Assembly (NCBI GenBank): GCA_015234425.1
Contig: JADGNE010000006.1
Location: 186,001-250,000, forward strand
Source of the DNA: Devosia sp.
GTDB lineage: Bacteria; Pseudomonadota; Alphaproteobacteria; Rhizobiales; Devosiaceae
Direction: 5' to 3'
Length of the DNA stretch: 64,000 nucleotides
Within the stretch, counting starts at the first letter, position 1; each line of letters begins with the position of its first letter. Under the pieces are notes generated by a model. It worked only from the letters and a program-made list of their open reading frames with translations, made no database searches and was not told where the DNA came from. Of this stretch, positions 18,123-26,831 are shown one piece after another. Both the position numbers and the translations under genes were made by a program.

Positions 18123-19472
18123 ATGACCAATCGTCTGCGCAGTCTCGCGCTTGGACTTGTCGGCGCCACCGCTGTGGCGCTGCCGGCATTTGCCGTCGAT
18201 CTCAACGTCACCTGCCGCTGTGTCATCGGCGGCGTCAACAGCGGCACCGCGCAGTGGATCGAGGAAAGCGTCATCCCCGCTTTCGAGGCCGCCAATCCCG
18301 ACGTCAACGTGGTGCTCAACCAGTTCGGCGGCGAAGACGCCCAGCTCACCCAGCAGCTGGCGCTCGACTTCTCCACCGGCGCCGGCCCCGATGTCACAGC
18401 ATTCGACGGCTTCCTCATCCCCTCCTTCGTCGAAGGCGGGCTCCTGAAATCGCTCGATGAAGTCGCCGGCCCCGAAGTCAATGACTGGTCCGGCTGGGCA
18501 GCGCTTTCCGAAGGCTCGCGCGCCCTCATGCTCTACCAGGATAAATATTACGGCATTCCGCTCGGCACCGACGTGCGCATGATCAATACGCGCAAGGATA
18601 TTCTGGCCGAAGCCGGCATCGACGCCGACACCTGGCAGCCCAACTCCTGGGAAGAACTGCTCGACGCCGCCCGCGCCATCAAGAAGGCCAAGCCCGACAG
18701 CTTCCCGCTCCAGATCAATGCCGGCGTCGCCATGGGCGAAGCCACCACCATGCAGGGCTATTGGATGGTTCTGCTCGGCACGGGCGAAGCCGTTACCGAC
18801 GAGAACGGCAAGTTCATCGTCTCGAGCCAGGGCATTCTCGATACGCTCAACCTCTACAAGACCATCTATGTCGACGAAAAGCTCGGCGACCAGCGCGCCC
18901 AGCTCCTCGCCGATGGCCGCAACCGGTCCTTCGCCAATTTCCGCGACGGCGTGACGGCGCTTCTGGTCGAGGGAGATTATTTCTACCGCTCCGTCACCCC
19001 AGAAGGCTCCGAATTTGCCGTGGCCAATCGCGATGAGGTCCAGGGCTGGGCCAAAATGCCGGCCAAGGAACCCGGCGCCGGCATCCGCGGCCAGGATTTC
19101 GTCACCATCTCCGGCGGCACCGGCTTTGTCATCAATCCGGCGACCGATACGCCCAAGGAAGCCTGGGCCTTCCTCTCCTTCATGAACGAGCCGGCCCAGC
19201 TCGAAGCCTTCCAGGCCATCCAGCCGCGTATCACCGCGCGCACCGACGTGGCCATTCCCAACAATCCCTTCCTGACCGAGACCAGCCAGACCCTGCTCCC
19301 GCTCACCACGGCGCGCCCGAATGACCCGAACTACAATGCGGTCTCCTCGGAAATCCAGCGCATGACTGAAGCCGTCGTCTCCGGCGAGCTCTCGCCCGAA
19401 GAGGCCATGGCCCAGTACAAATCGGCTGTCATCGCCATTGTCGGCGAGGAAAACACCGTCAGCCTGCTCTAG
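18123..19472 (+). CDS. Sugar ABC transporter substrate-binding protein (family 1)
   Basis: 449 residues with a Sec signal peptide (MTNRLRSLALGL...ALPAFA, cleavage before VDLN), so it is periplasmic. The mature part fits family 1 (MalE/UgpB-like) binding proteins: FEAANPDVNVVL near the start, DVTAFDGF, YGIPLGTDVRM and the late KEAWAFLSFM. An unusual CRC (TCRCVIGG) follows the signal peptide and could form a disulfide. The start is fixed by GGGAGGA upstream and by the signal peptide; the longer frame would begin inside the operator. It is the first gene of a plus-strand operon with two permeases, an ATPase and a PHP hydrolase. The ligand is unknown. Confidence 0.92.
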   Translation: MTNRLRSLALGLVGATAVALPAFAVDLNVTCRCVIGGVNSGTAQWIEESVIPAFEAANPDVNVVLNQFGGEDAQLTQQLALDFSTGAGPDVTAFDGFLIPSFVEGGLLKSLDEVAGPEVNDWSGWAALSEGSRALMLYQDKYYGIPLGTDVRMINTRKDILAEAGIDADTWQPNSWEELLDAARAIKKAKPDSFPLQINAGVAMGEATTMQGYWMVLLGTGEAVTDENGKFIVSSQGILDTLNLYKTIYVDEKLGDQRAQLLADGRNRSFANFRDGVTALLVEGDYFYRSVTPEGSEFAVANRDEVQGWAKMPAKEPGAGIRGQDFVTISGGTGFVINPATDTPKEAWAFLSFMNEPAQLEAFQAIQPRITARTDVAIPNNPFLTETSQTLLPLTTARPNDPNYNAVSSEIQRMTEAVVSGELSPEEAMAQYKSAVIAIVGEENTVSLL

Positions 19473-19485
19473 CCCTCCCTGGCAC

Positions 19486-19513
19486 CCTCCGGCGCGTTGC
19501 GGCGCGCCGGAGG
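19486..19513 (+). other. Strong hairpin between binding-protein and permease genes
   Basis: An 11-bp perfect stem, CCTCCGGCGCG / CGCGCCGGAGG, with a 6-base loop, 13 bp after the binding-protein stop. No T-run follows, so it is more likely to protect the 3' end of the binding-protein message or attenuate than to terminate fully. This arrangement commonly lets binding proteins be made in excess. Confidence 0.65.
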
Positions 19514-19543
19514 CTCTTATCAAACGCCTCGGCGCCATCGCCT

Positions 19544-19579
19544 CCCTCCCCTTGCGGCGAGGGATTGAGGGTGGGGGTA
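19544..19579. repeat. Short palindromic repeat (family B)
   Basis: CCCTCCCCTTGCGGCGAGGG followed by ATTGAGGGTGGGGG. It is the same unit as 28972-29009 and one arm of 35997-36043, in the 203-bp gap before the first permease. Confidence 0.6.
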
Positions 19580-19675
19580 CGCCTTGTCCCCATGCTCGCA
19601 CCATCGGGCCTGACGTCAATCAGGGCCCACCCGTCCCCCTCCCTTCTGGAGGCGGGGAAGAGGACAGAGCCATCC

Positions 19676-20614
19676 ATGACCACCGACCTCAACACTGCCC
19701 CCGCCAGGCGAAAACCCAGAAACTTCGCACTGCTCTCGGCCCGGGCCGGCGCGGCCTTTCTCACCCCCGCAGGCATTCTGGTTTCGGTCTTCGTGATCGT
19801 CCCCTTCTTCTGGGTGATCTTCGTTTCCTTCACCAACCGCACGCTGCTCGGCCGCACAGCGCTCAATCCCGAATTCGTCGGCCTCGCCAATTATCTGGCG
19901 CTGTTTGACCCCGCGACCTTCTTCCAGCGCGGCCAGTTCGGCTTCTCGTTGATCCTCACCACCCAGTTCGTCCTGGCCTCGGCCTTGATCGGGCAGGCCC
20001 TCCTCGGCCTGCTTCTGGCCTGGCTCATCCAGACCGTGCCGCCATGGGTCAAGCGCATCACCGAAACCTTCGTCATTGCCGCCTGGATCCTGCCGGAGGT
20101 GGTCATAGGCTTTGCCTGGTTCGCCTTCCTCGATCGCGACCAGGGCACGCTCAACATGCTGCTCGAAAGCGTCGGCCTGCCGCCGGGCGATTTCCTCCTC
20201 GACTCCCCCTTCTGGGTCATCGTCGTCTTCAACACCTGGCGCGGCGCTGCCTTCTCCATGATGCTGTTCAACTCGGCCTTCTCCTCCATTCCGCCGAGCT
20301 ATTTCCAGGCGGCGGACGTGGCCGGCGCATCCTCCTGGCAGAAATTCCGCGACATCGGCCTGCCGCTCATCCGCGGCCATATCGTCACCGATCTCATCCT
20401 CATCACCATGTGGACCTTCAACACGTTTACGCCCTTCCTCCTTACTAATGGCGGGCCGAGCTACCGGACAGAGCTGGTGTCGATCTACAATTACCGCGTC
20501 GCCTTCCAGGATTTCCAGTTCGGCAAGGGCGCGGCCGTGGGCGTTATCATGATGCTCATCAACCTCGCCTTTGCGCTGGTCTATCTCAGTCTTGGCCGCA
20601 AGAAGAGGGCCTGA
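19676..20614 (+). CDS. Sugar ABC transporter permease (MalF/UgpA type)
   Basis: 312 residues, six predicted membrane segments: the first after a basic N-terminal tail (PARRKPRNFALL), then FLTPAGILVSVFVIVPFFW and so on. The cytoplasmic EAA loop is AADVAGASSWQKFRDIGLPLIRG, which contacts the ATPase. The start at 19676 removes 37 residues of repeat-encoded sequence from the longer frame. It pairs with the next gene, 3 bp downstream. The motif FTNRTLLGRTALNPEFVGLANY is typical of the family. Confidence 0.9.
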   Translation: MTTDLNTAPARRKPRNFALLSARAGAAFLTPAGILVSVFVIVPFFWVIFVSFTNRTLLGRTALNPEFVGLANYLALFDPATFFQRGQFGFSLILTTQFVLASALIGQALLGLLLAWLIQTVPPWVKRITETFVIAAWILPEVVIGFAWFAFLDRDQGTLNMLLESVGLPPGDFLLDSPFWVIVVFNTWRGAAFSMMLFNSAFSSIPPSYFQAADVAGASSWQKFRDIGLPLIRGHIVTDLILITMWTFNTFTPFLLTNGGPSYRTELVSIYNYRVAFQDFQFGKGAAVGVIMMLINLAFALVYLSLGRKKRA

Positions 20615-20617
20615 ACC

Positions 20618-21448
20618 ATGAAGCTGACGCTCCCCGCTTTCATTGGCCGCATAGCCTTTTCGGCCCTCGCAGCGCTGATCGGCGCCATCTTTGCCCTGCC
20701 GCTGCTCTGGTTTCTGTTCGCGCCTTTCAATGCCCGCGCCGAACTCGGCCTCGCCCTGCCTGACCCCTGGACCCTCAGTAATTTCGTCACCGTCTTCGGC
20801 AATTCCTTTGCCGTGCAGGCGCTCTGGAACTCCTTCATCCAGGCTGTCGGCGGCGTCATTCTCGTCGGTGCTGCGGCAACCCTTGCGGCCTACGCGCTCT
20901 CCCGCTCCTCCATCCCCGGCAAGGGCGCGGTCACCTATATTCTGCTGCTCTTTTCCTCAGTGGTGTCCGGCTCGGCCGCCATGGTGCCGATCTTCCTCAT
21001 TATCTCGGCCGCGGGGCTGATGGATACGCACCTCGCTGTCATTCTCACCTTTGCCGGTGGGCTCCTCCCCACCGCTATGTTTATCCTCCGCGACTTCATC
21101 GACAGCATTCCGAAATCCTACGAAGAAAGCGCCATGGTCGCCGGCGCCTCACCGGTTCAGGCCTTTTTCGATGTCGCCCTGCCGGTCATTCGTCCCGGCA
21201 TTGTCGTCGTGGTGGTGTGGAGCTTCGTCAATATCTGGGGCAGCTTCCTCATCCCCTTCATTCTCCTCCGCAGTGACAAAAACATGCCGGCGGCGGTTGC
21301 CATCTACTCCTTCTATTCAGAGGCCGGCACCCCGGTCGTCACGCTGCTGGCAGCCTATTCGCTGATCTATTCGCTGCCCGTCATCGCTCTCTATCTCTTC
21401 GTCAGCTGGAAGTTCGGCTTCCGGTTCTTCGGCGGCATCAAGGCTTGA
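20618..21448 (+). CDS. Sugar ABC transporter permease (MalG/UgpE type)
   Basis: 276 residues with six membrane segments. The first cytoplasm-to-membrane stretch is IGRIAFSALAALIGAIFALPLLWF, and the EAA loop is ESAMVAGASPVQAFFDVALPVIRPG. It ends SWKFGFRFFGGIKA, a typical MalG-type tail. It starts 3 bp after its partner permease and ends 6 bp before the ATPase gene, so it is cotranscribed with both. Confidence 0.91.
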   Translation: MKLTLPAFIGRIAFSALAALIGAIFALPLLWFLFAPFNARAELGLALPDPWTLSNFVTVFGNSFAVQALWNSFIQAVGGVILVGAAATLAAYALSRSSIPGKGAVTYILLLFSSVVSGSAAMVPIFLIISAAGLMDTHLAVILTFAGGLLPTAMFILRDFIDSIPKSYEESAMVAGASPVQAFFDVALPVIRPGIVVVVVWSFVNIWGSFLIPFILLRSDKNMPAAVAIYSFYSEAGTPVVTLLAAYSLIYSLPVIALYLFVSWKFGFRFFGGIKA

Positions 21449-21454
21449 TCCCTC

Positions 21455-22558
21455 ATGGCATCTGTTGAATTCAGGAACGTTTCCAAGAGCTTTGGCGAGT
21501 TCAAGGCCGTCACCGACGTCAGCTTCTCCATCGGCGATGGTGAGTTCGTGTGCCTGCTCGGCCCCTCAGGCTGCGGCAAGACCACCTCCCTGCGCATGAT
21601 GGCGGGCCTTGAAACACCCACATCCGGCCAGATCTTTATCGGCGGCGAGGAGGTCACCCACCTCCACCCCAAGGACCGCAACATCGCCATGGTCTTTCAG
21701 GATTACGCGCTCTACCCGCACATGAATCTGGCCGATAACATCGCCTATCCGCTCAAGGTGCGCGGCGAGAGCGTCGAAAAGCGCCACGGCCGCGCCAAGG
21801 AAGTCGCCGACGTGCTCAAGATCGGCCATCTGATGGACCGGCTCCCCAGCCAGATTTCCGGCGGCCAGCAGCAGCGCACCTCACTCGCCCGCGCGCTGGT
21901 TTACCCGGCAAAAGTCTATCTCTTTGACGAGCCGCTCTCCAATCTGGATGCAAAACTGCGCCTCGAGGCCCGCGGCTTTCTCAATCATCTCCAGCGCGAC
22001 ATGGGCATGACGGCCGTCTACGTCACCCACGATCAGGCCGAGGCCATGGCGCTCGCCACCCGCATCGCCGTCATGGACCAGGGCAAGATCGTCCAGTTCG
22101 CCTCGCCCATCGAAATCTATCGCCGCCCGGCCACCACTTTCGTCGCCAATTTCGTCGGCAACCCGCCGATGAATCTTGTCACCGTCACCGGCACCCAAGG
22201 CGATGGAAAACTCCAGCTCAAGGCCGATGGCCTCACCATCGCTCCCCTGCCCATGACCGATTCCATCGGCAAGGCGCTCGCCACAAGCGAAAACCTCACC
22301 CTCGGCATCCGCCCCGAGCATCTGGGCATTGCCGCCCCCGGCGCCCCCAACACCATCACCGCGCCGCTTTTCGCCAATGAGAACATGGGCCCCGAAAGCC
22401 TCGTCACCATCGATCGCGGCGACAGCATCCGCCTCACCGCCCGCATCTTCACCGACGACCACCTCGACATCGCCGACATCGTCACCCTCTCCTTCAGCGC
22501 CGAGCACATCCACCTCTTCGACCACCACGGCAACCGCATCCCCGGCGCGGGCGAATAG
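21455..22558 (+). CDS. Sugar ABC transporter ATP-binding protein (MalK/UgpC type)
   Basis: 367 residues. Walker A GPSGCGKTT, Q-loop FQDYALYPHM, signature ISGGQQQRTS, Walker B VYLFDEPLSNLDA and switch His in VTHDQAEA. The C-terminal 130 residues form the beta-rich regulatory (TOBE/OB) domain typical of MalK/UgpC proteins, with NFVGNPPMNLV and GIRPEHLG. It powers the two preceding permeases; the ATG is 6 bp after the permease stop. Confidence 0.94.
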   Translation: MASVEFRNVSKSFGEFKAVTDVSFSIGDGEFVCLLGPSGCGKTTSLRMMAGLETPTSGQIFIGGEEVTHLHPKDRNIAMVFQDYALYPHMNLADNIAYPLKVRGESVEKRHGRAKEVADVLKIGHLMDRLPSQISGGQQQRTSLARALVYPAKVYLFDEPLSNLDAKLRLEARGFLNHLQRDMGMTAVYVTHDQAEAMALATRIAVMDQGKIVQFASPIEIYRRPATTFVANFVGNPPMNLVTVTGTQGDGKLQLKADGLTIAPLPMTDSIGKALATSENLTLGIRPEHLGIAAPGAPNTITAPLFANENMGPESLVTIDRGDSIRLTARIFTDDHLDIADIVTLSFSAEHIHLFDHHGNRIPGAGE

Positions 22559-22923
22559 CATCCGCTCTTCCCCTCTCCCCTTGAGGGAGAGGGACAGGAT
22601 TTCTGCGTTCAGCAGAATCCAGGGTGAGGGGTTCTCTCCCCCCCCTCCCCCTGTCGAGAAGCCCCCTCATCCGCCCCTGCGGGGCACCTTCTCCCTCGAG
22701 GGGAGAAGGAAGAAGGCAAAAGCGAAGCGTTGAGATGACCACCTCTACACCATTCCCACCGCCCCATCGCCTCCCTCCCCTCAAGGGGGAGGGTGAAGCC
22801 GGTTCACTTGGCGAAACGGTGCCTCAAACGCGATGCCACCCTCCCCCTCGAGGGGAGGGCTAGGGAGAGGGGCCCTTTCCTACCCCCGAAGTCCGTAATT
22901 TCGCCCCATCAAGGCACCCAAAA
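22559..22923. repeat. 365-bp gap filled with C/G palindromes
   Basis: No gene is visible. At least four inverted units are present: CCCTCTCCC-CTTGA-GGGAGAGGG (22571-22593), a GGATTTCTGC...GCAGAATCC hairpin near 22607-22622, CTTCTCCCTCGAGGGGAGAAG near 22690-22710, and CCCTCCCCTC...GGGGGAGGG units near 22775-22860. The stretch separates the sugar ATPase from the PHP hydrolase on the same strand. Confidence 0.65.
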
Positions 22924-24339
22924 ATGATCACCATCACCACGCCCCTGACCCGCGCCGACCAGTCGCAAAACCCCTATTTCTACATCCCCTTCGATGTCCC
23001 GGTCGGCACCACACGGATCGACGTTACCCTCGCCTATTCCAAGGCCGAGGACTGCATCATCGATCTCGGCGCCTTCGATCCCCGCGACACAGGCTACCCC
23101 ACCGCCGAAGGGTTTCGCGGCTGGAGCGGCGGCGCGCGCGAGAGATTCTTCATTGCCACTGACGACGCCACCCCCGGCTATATCCATGGCGAGATCCAGC
23201 CCGGCATCTGGAATGTCATTCTCGGCCTCTACAAGATCCCCGAGGCCGGCACCGAGGCAACAGTCACGATCACCCTCGACGCCGCCCCGCGCGCACTAGT
23301 ACCCCAGCCCGCCCGCACCCTCCCCGTGCGATCCAAACCCGGCTGGTACAAAGGCGACCTCCACTGCCACACGTTCCACTCCGACGCCCGCGGCGCACCC
23401 GAACTCCTGCACGCCGCCGCCAAACAGGCCGGGCTCGATTTCCTCGCCATCGCCGATCACAACACCATCACCCAGCGCCGCTATTTCCATCCGCACTCTA
23501 GCCCGGACCTCGTCTTCGTGCGGGCAATGGAAGTCACCACCGCCGTCGGCCATGCCAATGTCTTTGGCGTCGACGCGTGGATCGACTTCCGCATGACCAA
23601 ACCCTCCGACGCCCATGTCCTCGCTGATCTGGTGCATAAGAAGGGTGGCCTTCTCTCCATCAACCACGACAAGCCGACTATTCCGTGGGACTATGATTTT
23701 CCCGCCGCCGATTGCCAGGAAGTATGGCAATCCACCTGGCTCGCCTGGAACTGGGTTTCCCTTGATCGCTATCAGCGGCGCCTGGCGTCAGGACTAAAAC
23801 TCTCGGCCATCGGCGGCTCCGACTACCATCAGCCCGACCGGCTCATGCCAGAGGGCCCGCTTGTCCTTGCCCGCCCAACGACCGTCTTCTGGCTCCCCGA
23901 GCTTAGCGAAGACGCCATTCTGGCCGCGATGAAATCGGGCCATGGCTACGTTACAGAAAGCCCCACCGGCCCCCATCTGGAGCTCCGCGCCGGCGACACC
24001 CCCATGGGGGGCACGGTCAAAGGCCTCACAGAGGTCACCGCCATCATCCGGGGCGCAGCCGGCGACCGGCTCAGCCTCATCGACGCCACCGGCCCCATCG
24101 CTGATATCCTCATCGCCTCCGAGGACTGGCAGGCCACCTTCCCCATCGCGCCCCAGAAATTTCTTCGCGCCGAAATCATCGCCAAGGCCAGCCGAGGAAA
24201 TCTCGTCGCCCAGTTCAGGGCCGCACTCGATGGCCGCGCCTTGCCTTGGCAGTTGCAGAACGTTGACCTCGACACCCAGCCCATCCGCCGCGCGCTGAGC
24301 AATCCGATCTATCTCGAGGAGCGCAATTCCATTTCATAA
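22924..24339 (+). CDS. CehA/McbA-family PHP-domain metallohydrolase
   Basis: 471 residues. Residues 1-135 are a beta-rich N-terminal domain, and residues about 140-400 are a PHP domain with metal ligands in DLHCHTFHSD (near 145-153), AIADHNT, NHDKP and GGSDYHQ. CehA/McbA proteins are named after carbaryl hydrolases, but most members hydrolyse unknown phosphoesters or other esters. No signal peptide is present. The gene closes the sugar ABC operon after a palindrome-filled gap, so it probably acts on the imported compound; that is inference. The stop codon lies inside a 9-bp inverted repeat followed by a T-run. Confidence 0.85.
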   Translation: MITITTPLTRADQSQNPYFYIPFDVPVGTTRIDVTLAYSKAEDCIIDLGAFDPRDTGYPTAEGFRGWSGGARERFFIATDDATPGYIHGEIQPGIWNVILGLYKIPEAGTEATVTITLDAAPRALVPQPARTLPVRSKPGWYKGDLHCHTFHSDARGAPELLHAAAKQAGLDFLAIADHNTITQRRYFHPHSSPDLVFVRAMEVTTAVGHANVFGVDAWIDFRMTKPSDAHVLADLVHKKGGLLSINHDKPTIPWDYDFPAADCQEVWQSTWLAWNWVSLDRYQRRLASGLKLSAIGGSDYHQPDRLMPEGPLVLARPTTVFWLPELSEDAILAAMKSGHGYVTESPTGPHLELRAGDTPMGGTVKGLTEVTAIIRGAAGDRLSLIDATGPIADILIASEDWQATFPIAPQKFLRAEIIAKASRGNLVAQFRAALDGRALPWQLQNVDLDTQPIRRALSNPIYLEERNSIS

Positions 24340-24359
24340 ATGGAATGAACGGTCTTTTT
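24326..24359 (+). terminator. Possible rho-independent terminator after the PHP gene
   Basis: ATTCCATTT-CAT-AAATGGAAT, a 9-bp perfect stem that includes the stop codon, followed 8 bases later by TTTTT (24355-24359). The stem is AT-rich and the T-run is not adjacent, so it could also be an operator. Confidence 0.4.
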
Positions 24360-24806
24360 GATCAGAACTAGAAAAGCTTCGTTCCACACCATTTCCGGCA
24401 GCACGGCACCGGCCGGCGCACAAACCTATACTTGTTATAGAGGCATCGCTCGTGCATTCGCCGTCACTCACCTCGGCAGCAAACCCTTGCTGCCTCTCGC
24501 ACCAGCACCGGCTACCCCAAGCTCGCCCTCCACTCTCACATTATTACTAATTACCCATAGCCTTCAATATATTAGGCATACAGCACAGCTTCATTGAGAC
24601 GTCATCTTGGCGTCATCAACACGTCATCTCAAAGCGCTTAGTTCTGACCGCGACTTGCTTTCCCGGCGCAAATGGCGCTTTCCGCTTGCTTTCAAATTCA
24701 AGCGAGGCTTAACCTCTTGCCAAAGGAAAAGTCGACGTCAGCGCGATGAAATCCAGAGTGCATTGTGACACAAACTGGAATGTCCGTTCGAAAAGGGAGA
24801 AGTTTG
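24340..24806 (+). other. 467-bp gene-free leader upstream of the phosphate-linked ABC operon
   Basis: Lower in GC than its surroundings. Besides the PHO-box-like array (24589-24632) it holds a perfect hairpin, GGCAGCAA-ACCC-TTGCTGCC, at 24475-24494 with no T-run, and an AT-rich stretch around 24535-24580. The Shine-Dalgarno AAGGGAGAAG precedes the ATG at 24807. I see no convincing small ORF. Confidence 0.6.
24589..24632 (+). promoter_or_regulatory. PHO-box-like tandem direct repeats
   Basis: CGTCATC occurs at 24600, 24611 and 24622, exactly 11 bp apart, preceded in the same register by CTTCATT at 24589. PhoB boxes are 7-bp direct repeats (CTGTCAT) separated by 4 bp, i.e. an 11-bp period. The half-sites ACGTCAT and GCGTCAT match 5 of 7 positions, so the array can be read as two tandem PHO boxes. 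It precedes an importer/glycerophosphodiesterase set that would make sense under phosphate starvation. Confidence 0.65.
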
Positions 24807-25955
24807 ATGAAACGGCGTGATTTCATGCTCGCCGCCGGTGCCGCCGCCGGCGTTGCTCTGTTGCCCCGCTCCGCCTTCGCTGAAGCGGGCCGTATCGACT
24901 GGTACACCAGCTCGGACCAGAACATTCTCGATTTCTGGACCAATGTGGTGGCGCCCAAATTCGAGGCCGCCAATCCCGGCGTCACCATCAATCTGGTGGA
25001 TGGCGGCGACAACGCCGGTCTTCAGGCCATTGCCGAGCGCGGCCTCGCCGCCATGGGCTCCAATGCCGATCCGCAGGCCGACTTCTTCGAGGGTTTTGAT
25101 GCCCGTCAGCCGGTCGGCGCCATCGACCAGGGCCTTTGGGTCAATTTCGAGGAAGCCGGGCTCTCCAACTATTCCAAGATCAATCCGCTGGCCCGGGACA
25201 TTCCGCAAAACCTGCCCTATCGCGGGTCCCAGGTCCTGCTCGCCTACGACACCACCAAGCTCGATCCGGCCAATGTGCCCAAAACCTGGGCCGATCTCAT
25301 GGCCTGGATCAAGGCCAATCCGGGCCAGTTCATCTATAACCGTCCCAACAAGGGCGGCTCGGGCCTCAATTTCGTGCGACGCGCCGTGCTCGAGGCCAAT
25401 GGCCAGGATGTGTCCAAGTTCACCGTCGACAACGCCACCCCGGAAAATGGCGATGCCATGCTCCCCGGCGCATGGGACATCCTCAACGATATCGGCCCCT
25501 CCCTCTTCGACGGCGGCGCCTATACTTCGGGCAATACCCAGTCGCTGCAGCTGCTCGGCCAATCCGCCGTCACCATGATCCCCGCCTGGTCCGATCAGGC
25601 CCTGTCAGCCATCGAGCAGGGGGTGCTGCCCGAAACCACCGGCCTCGTTCAGCTCCAGGATCTGGGCCTGCCCGGCGGCTTCTCGCGCATCACCATCCTC
25701 TCCAATGGCAGCAACAAGGACCTCTCGCTCAAGCTGGCCGATTTCGTCCTCTCCGAGGAAATCCAGTCGGCCGTGCTCACCGAGCTGGGCGGCTTCCCGG
25801 GCGTCTCCTGGGACCATGTCGACCCTGCCCTGCGCGAGCGCTTTGCCGATGTCATCCCCAATTCCATCCCGGTCTTCCCGAGCGGCAATTGGGAACGCCT
25901 CATCAATGATGGCTGGTACCGCACCGTGGCCCCCAATGTGGATCCGGACGCGTGA
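24807..25955 (+). CDS. ABC transporter substrate-binding protein, Tat-exported (2-aminoethylphosphonate/polyamine/iron class)
   Basis: 382 residues beginning MKRRDFMLAAGAAAG, a twin-arginine signal ending SAFA, so it is probably exported folded. The mature protein fits the FutA/PotD/YnjB-like binding-protein class: IDWYTSSDQNILDFW, FEAANPGVTI, YRGSQVLLAYDTTKL, KTWADLMAWIKANPG. PhnS of 2-aminoethylphosphonate importers belongs to this class, as do thiamine, polyamine and iron binders, so sequence alone does not fix the ligand. The start is set by the signal and AAGGGAGAAG upstream. The PHO-box-like promoter and the glycerophosphodiesterase at the operon's end point to a phosphorus compound (inference). 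Confidence 0.85.
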   Translation: MKRRDFMLAAGAAAGVALLPRSAFAEAGRIDWYTSSDQNILDFWTNVVAPKFEAANPGVTINLVDGGDNAGLQAIAERGLAAMGSNADPQADFFEGFDARQPVGAIDQGLWVNFEEAGLSNYSKINPLARDIPQNLPYRGSQVLLAYDTTKLDPANVPKTWADLMAWIKANPGQFIYNRPNKGGSGLNFVRRAVLEANGQDVSKFTVDNATPENGDAMLPGAWDILNDIGPSLFDGGAYTSGNTQSLQLLGQSAVTMIPAWSDQALSAIEQGVLPETTGLVQLQDLGLPGGFSRITILSNGSNKDLSLKLADFVLSEEIQSAVLTELGGFPGVSWDHVDPALRERFADVIPNSIPVFPSGNWERLINDGWYRTVAPNVDPDA

Positions 25956-26830
25956 CCAACTCCGCCCTCAGCTCCCCCGGAGTTGAGCACATCCAACGCG
26001 GGAGGCCGTTCGGCCTCCTGCTCGTGGCGGCTCCGGTAATTCTCGTCGTTTGGCTGGTGATCTGGCCGATCGTTTCCGCCGTCATCCAGACGCTGTGGCT
26101 GCCAACGCCCGAGGGCGGTCGCACCTTCTCCACCGGCACCTACCAGTTCTTCTTTTCCGACAGCTACAGCCTCTCCAATCTGTCGATAACGCTCTGGACC
26201 ACCGGCGTCTGCGCTGTCCTGCTGCTGGTCATCTGCGTACCCATCGCGCTTTATCTGCGCTTCTCCGACAGCAAGCTGGCCGCCTATGTCCAGGGCCTCG
26301 CCATCTTCCCCATGTTCGTGCCCTCGATCATCCTGGCCTTCGCGTTCATTCGCGTGCTGGGACCAAACGGCACCACCGATCTTCTCCTTAATTCCGTCGG
26401 CCTGCCCAAGATCAAATCGCCCTACCTCACCCCCTGGGGTCCGGTGATCGGCCTCGTCTGGGACAATATCCCGCTCACCGTGCTGATCCTGCTCTCGGGC
26501 TTGGGCAATGTGTCCAATCAGGCGATCGAGGCAGCGCGCGATGTCGGCGCCGGGCGCCTGGCGCTCTTCTGGCACATCATCCTGCCGCGCATTTCCAATT
26601 CCATGCTGGTGGCCGTCTCATTTGCCGTGCTCGGCATTTTCTCGGCCTTCACCCTGCCCTACATCCTCGGCCCGGCCGCGCCCGAAATGATGGGCCCCTT
26701 CATGCAGCGCACCTTCCGCGATCTCTACGATCCGACCAATGCCATCACCCAGGCCGTGGTCACCTTCGGCTTCTGCATCATCTTTGGCCTCTTCTATGTG
26801 CGCTCCGTCGCCAAGAACAGGACGCCCTGA
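25952..26830 (+). CDS. ABC transporter permease (PotB/PhnU type)
   Basis: 292 residues from a GTG start that overlaps the binding-protein stop (GTGA). About six membrane segments begin with FGLLLVAAPVILVVWLVIWPIV. The coupling loop is IEAARDVGAGRLALFWHIILPRISN. It belongs to the spermidine/putrescine-AfuB-PhnU permease class and works with the next gene. The GTG start is required by the coupling geometry; no ATG lies nearby in frame. Confidence 0.88.
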   Translation: MTNSALSSPGVEHIQRGRPFGLLLVAAPVILVVWLVIWPIVSAVIQTLWLPTPEGGRTFSTGTYQFFFSDSYSLSNLSITLWTTGVCAVLLLVICVPIALYLRFSDSKLAAYVQGLAIFPMFVPSIILAFAFIRVLGPNGTTDLLLNSVGLPKIKSPYLTPWGPVIGLVWDNIPLTVLILLSGLGNVSNQAIEAARDVGAGRLALFWHIILPRISNSMLVAVSFAVLGIFSAFTLPYILGPAAPEMMGPFMQRTFRDLYDPTNAITQAVVTFGFCIIFGLFYVRSVAKNRTP

Positions 26831-26831
26831 C

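Noticed and set aside
18081-19619. A 512-residue minus-strand open frame
   Set aside because: Antisense shadow of the sugar-binding protein at 18123-19472, which has a signal peptide and family motifs.
22559-22923. Possible CRISPR-like repeat cluster
   Set aside because: The repeats are inverted, of variable length and spacing, and have no unique spacers of regular size.
24475-24494. Hairpin GGCAGCAA-ACCC-TTGCTGCC as a terminator
   Set aside because: The stem is perfect but no T-run follows, and it is 135 bp past the PHP stop; kept only as part of the leader description.
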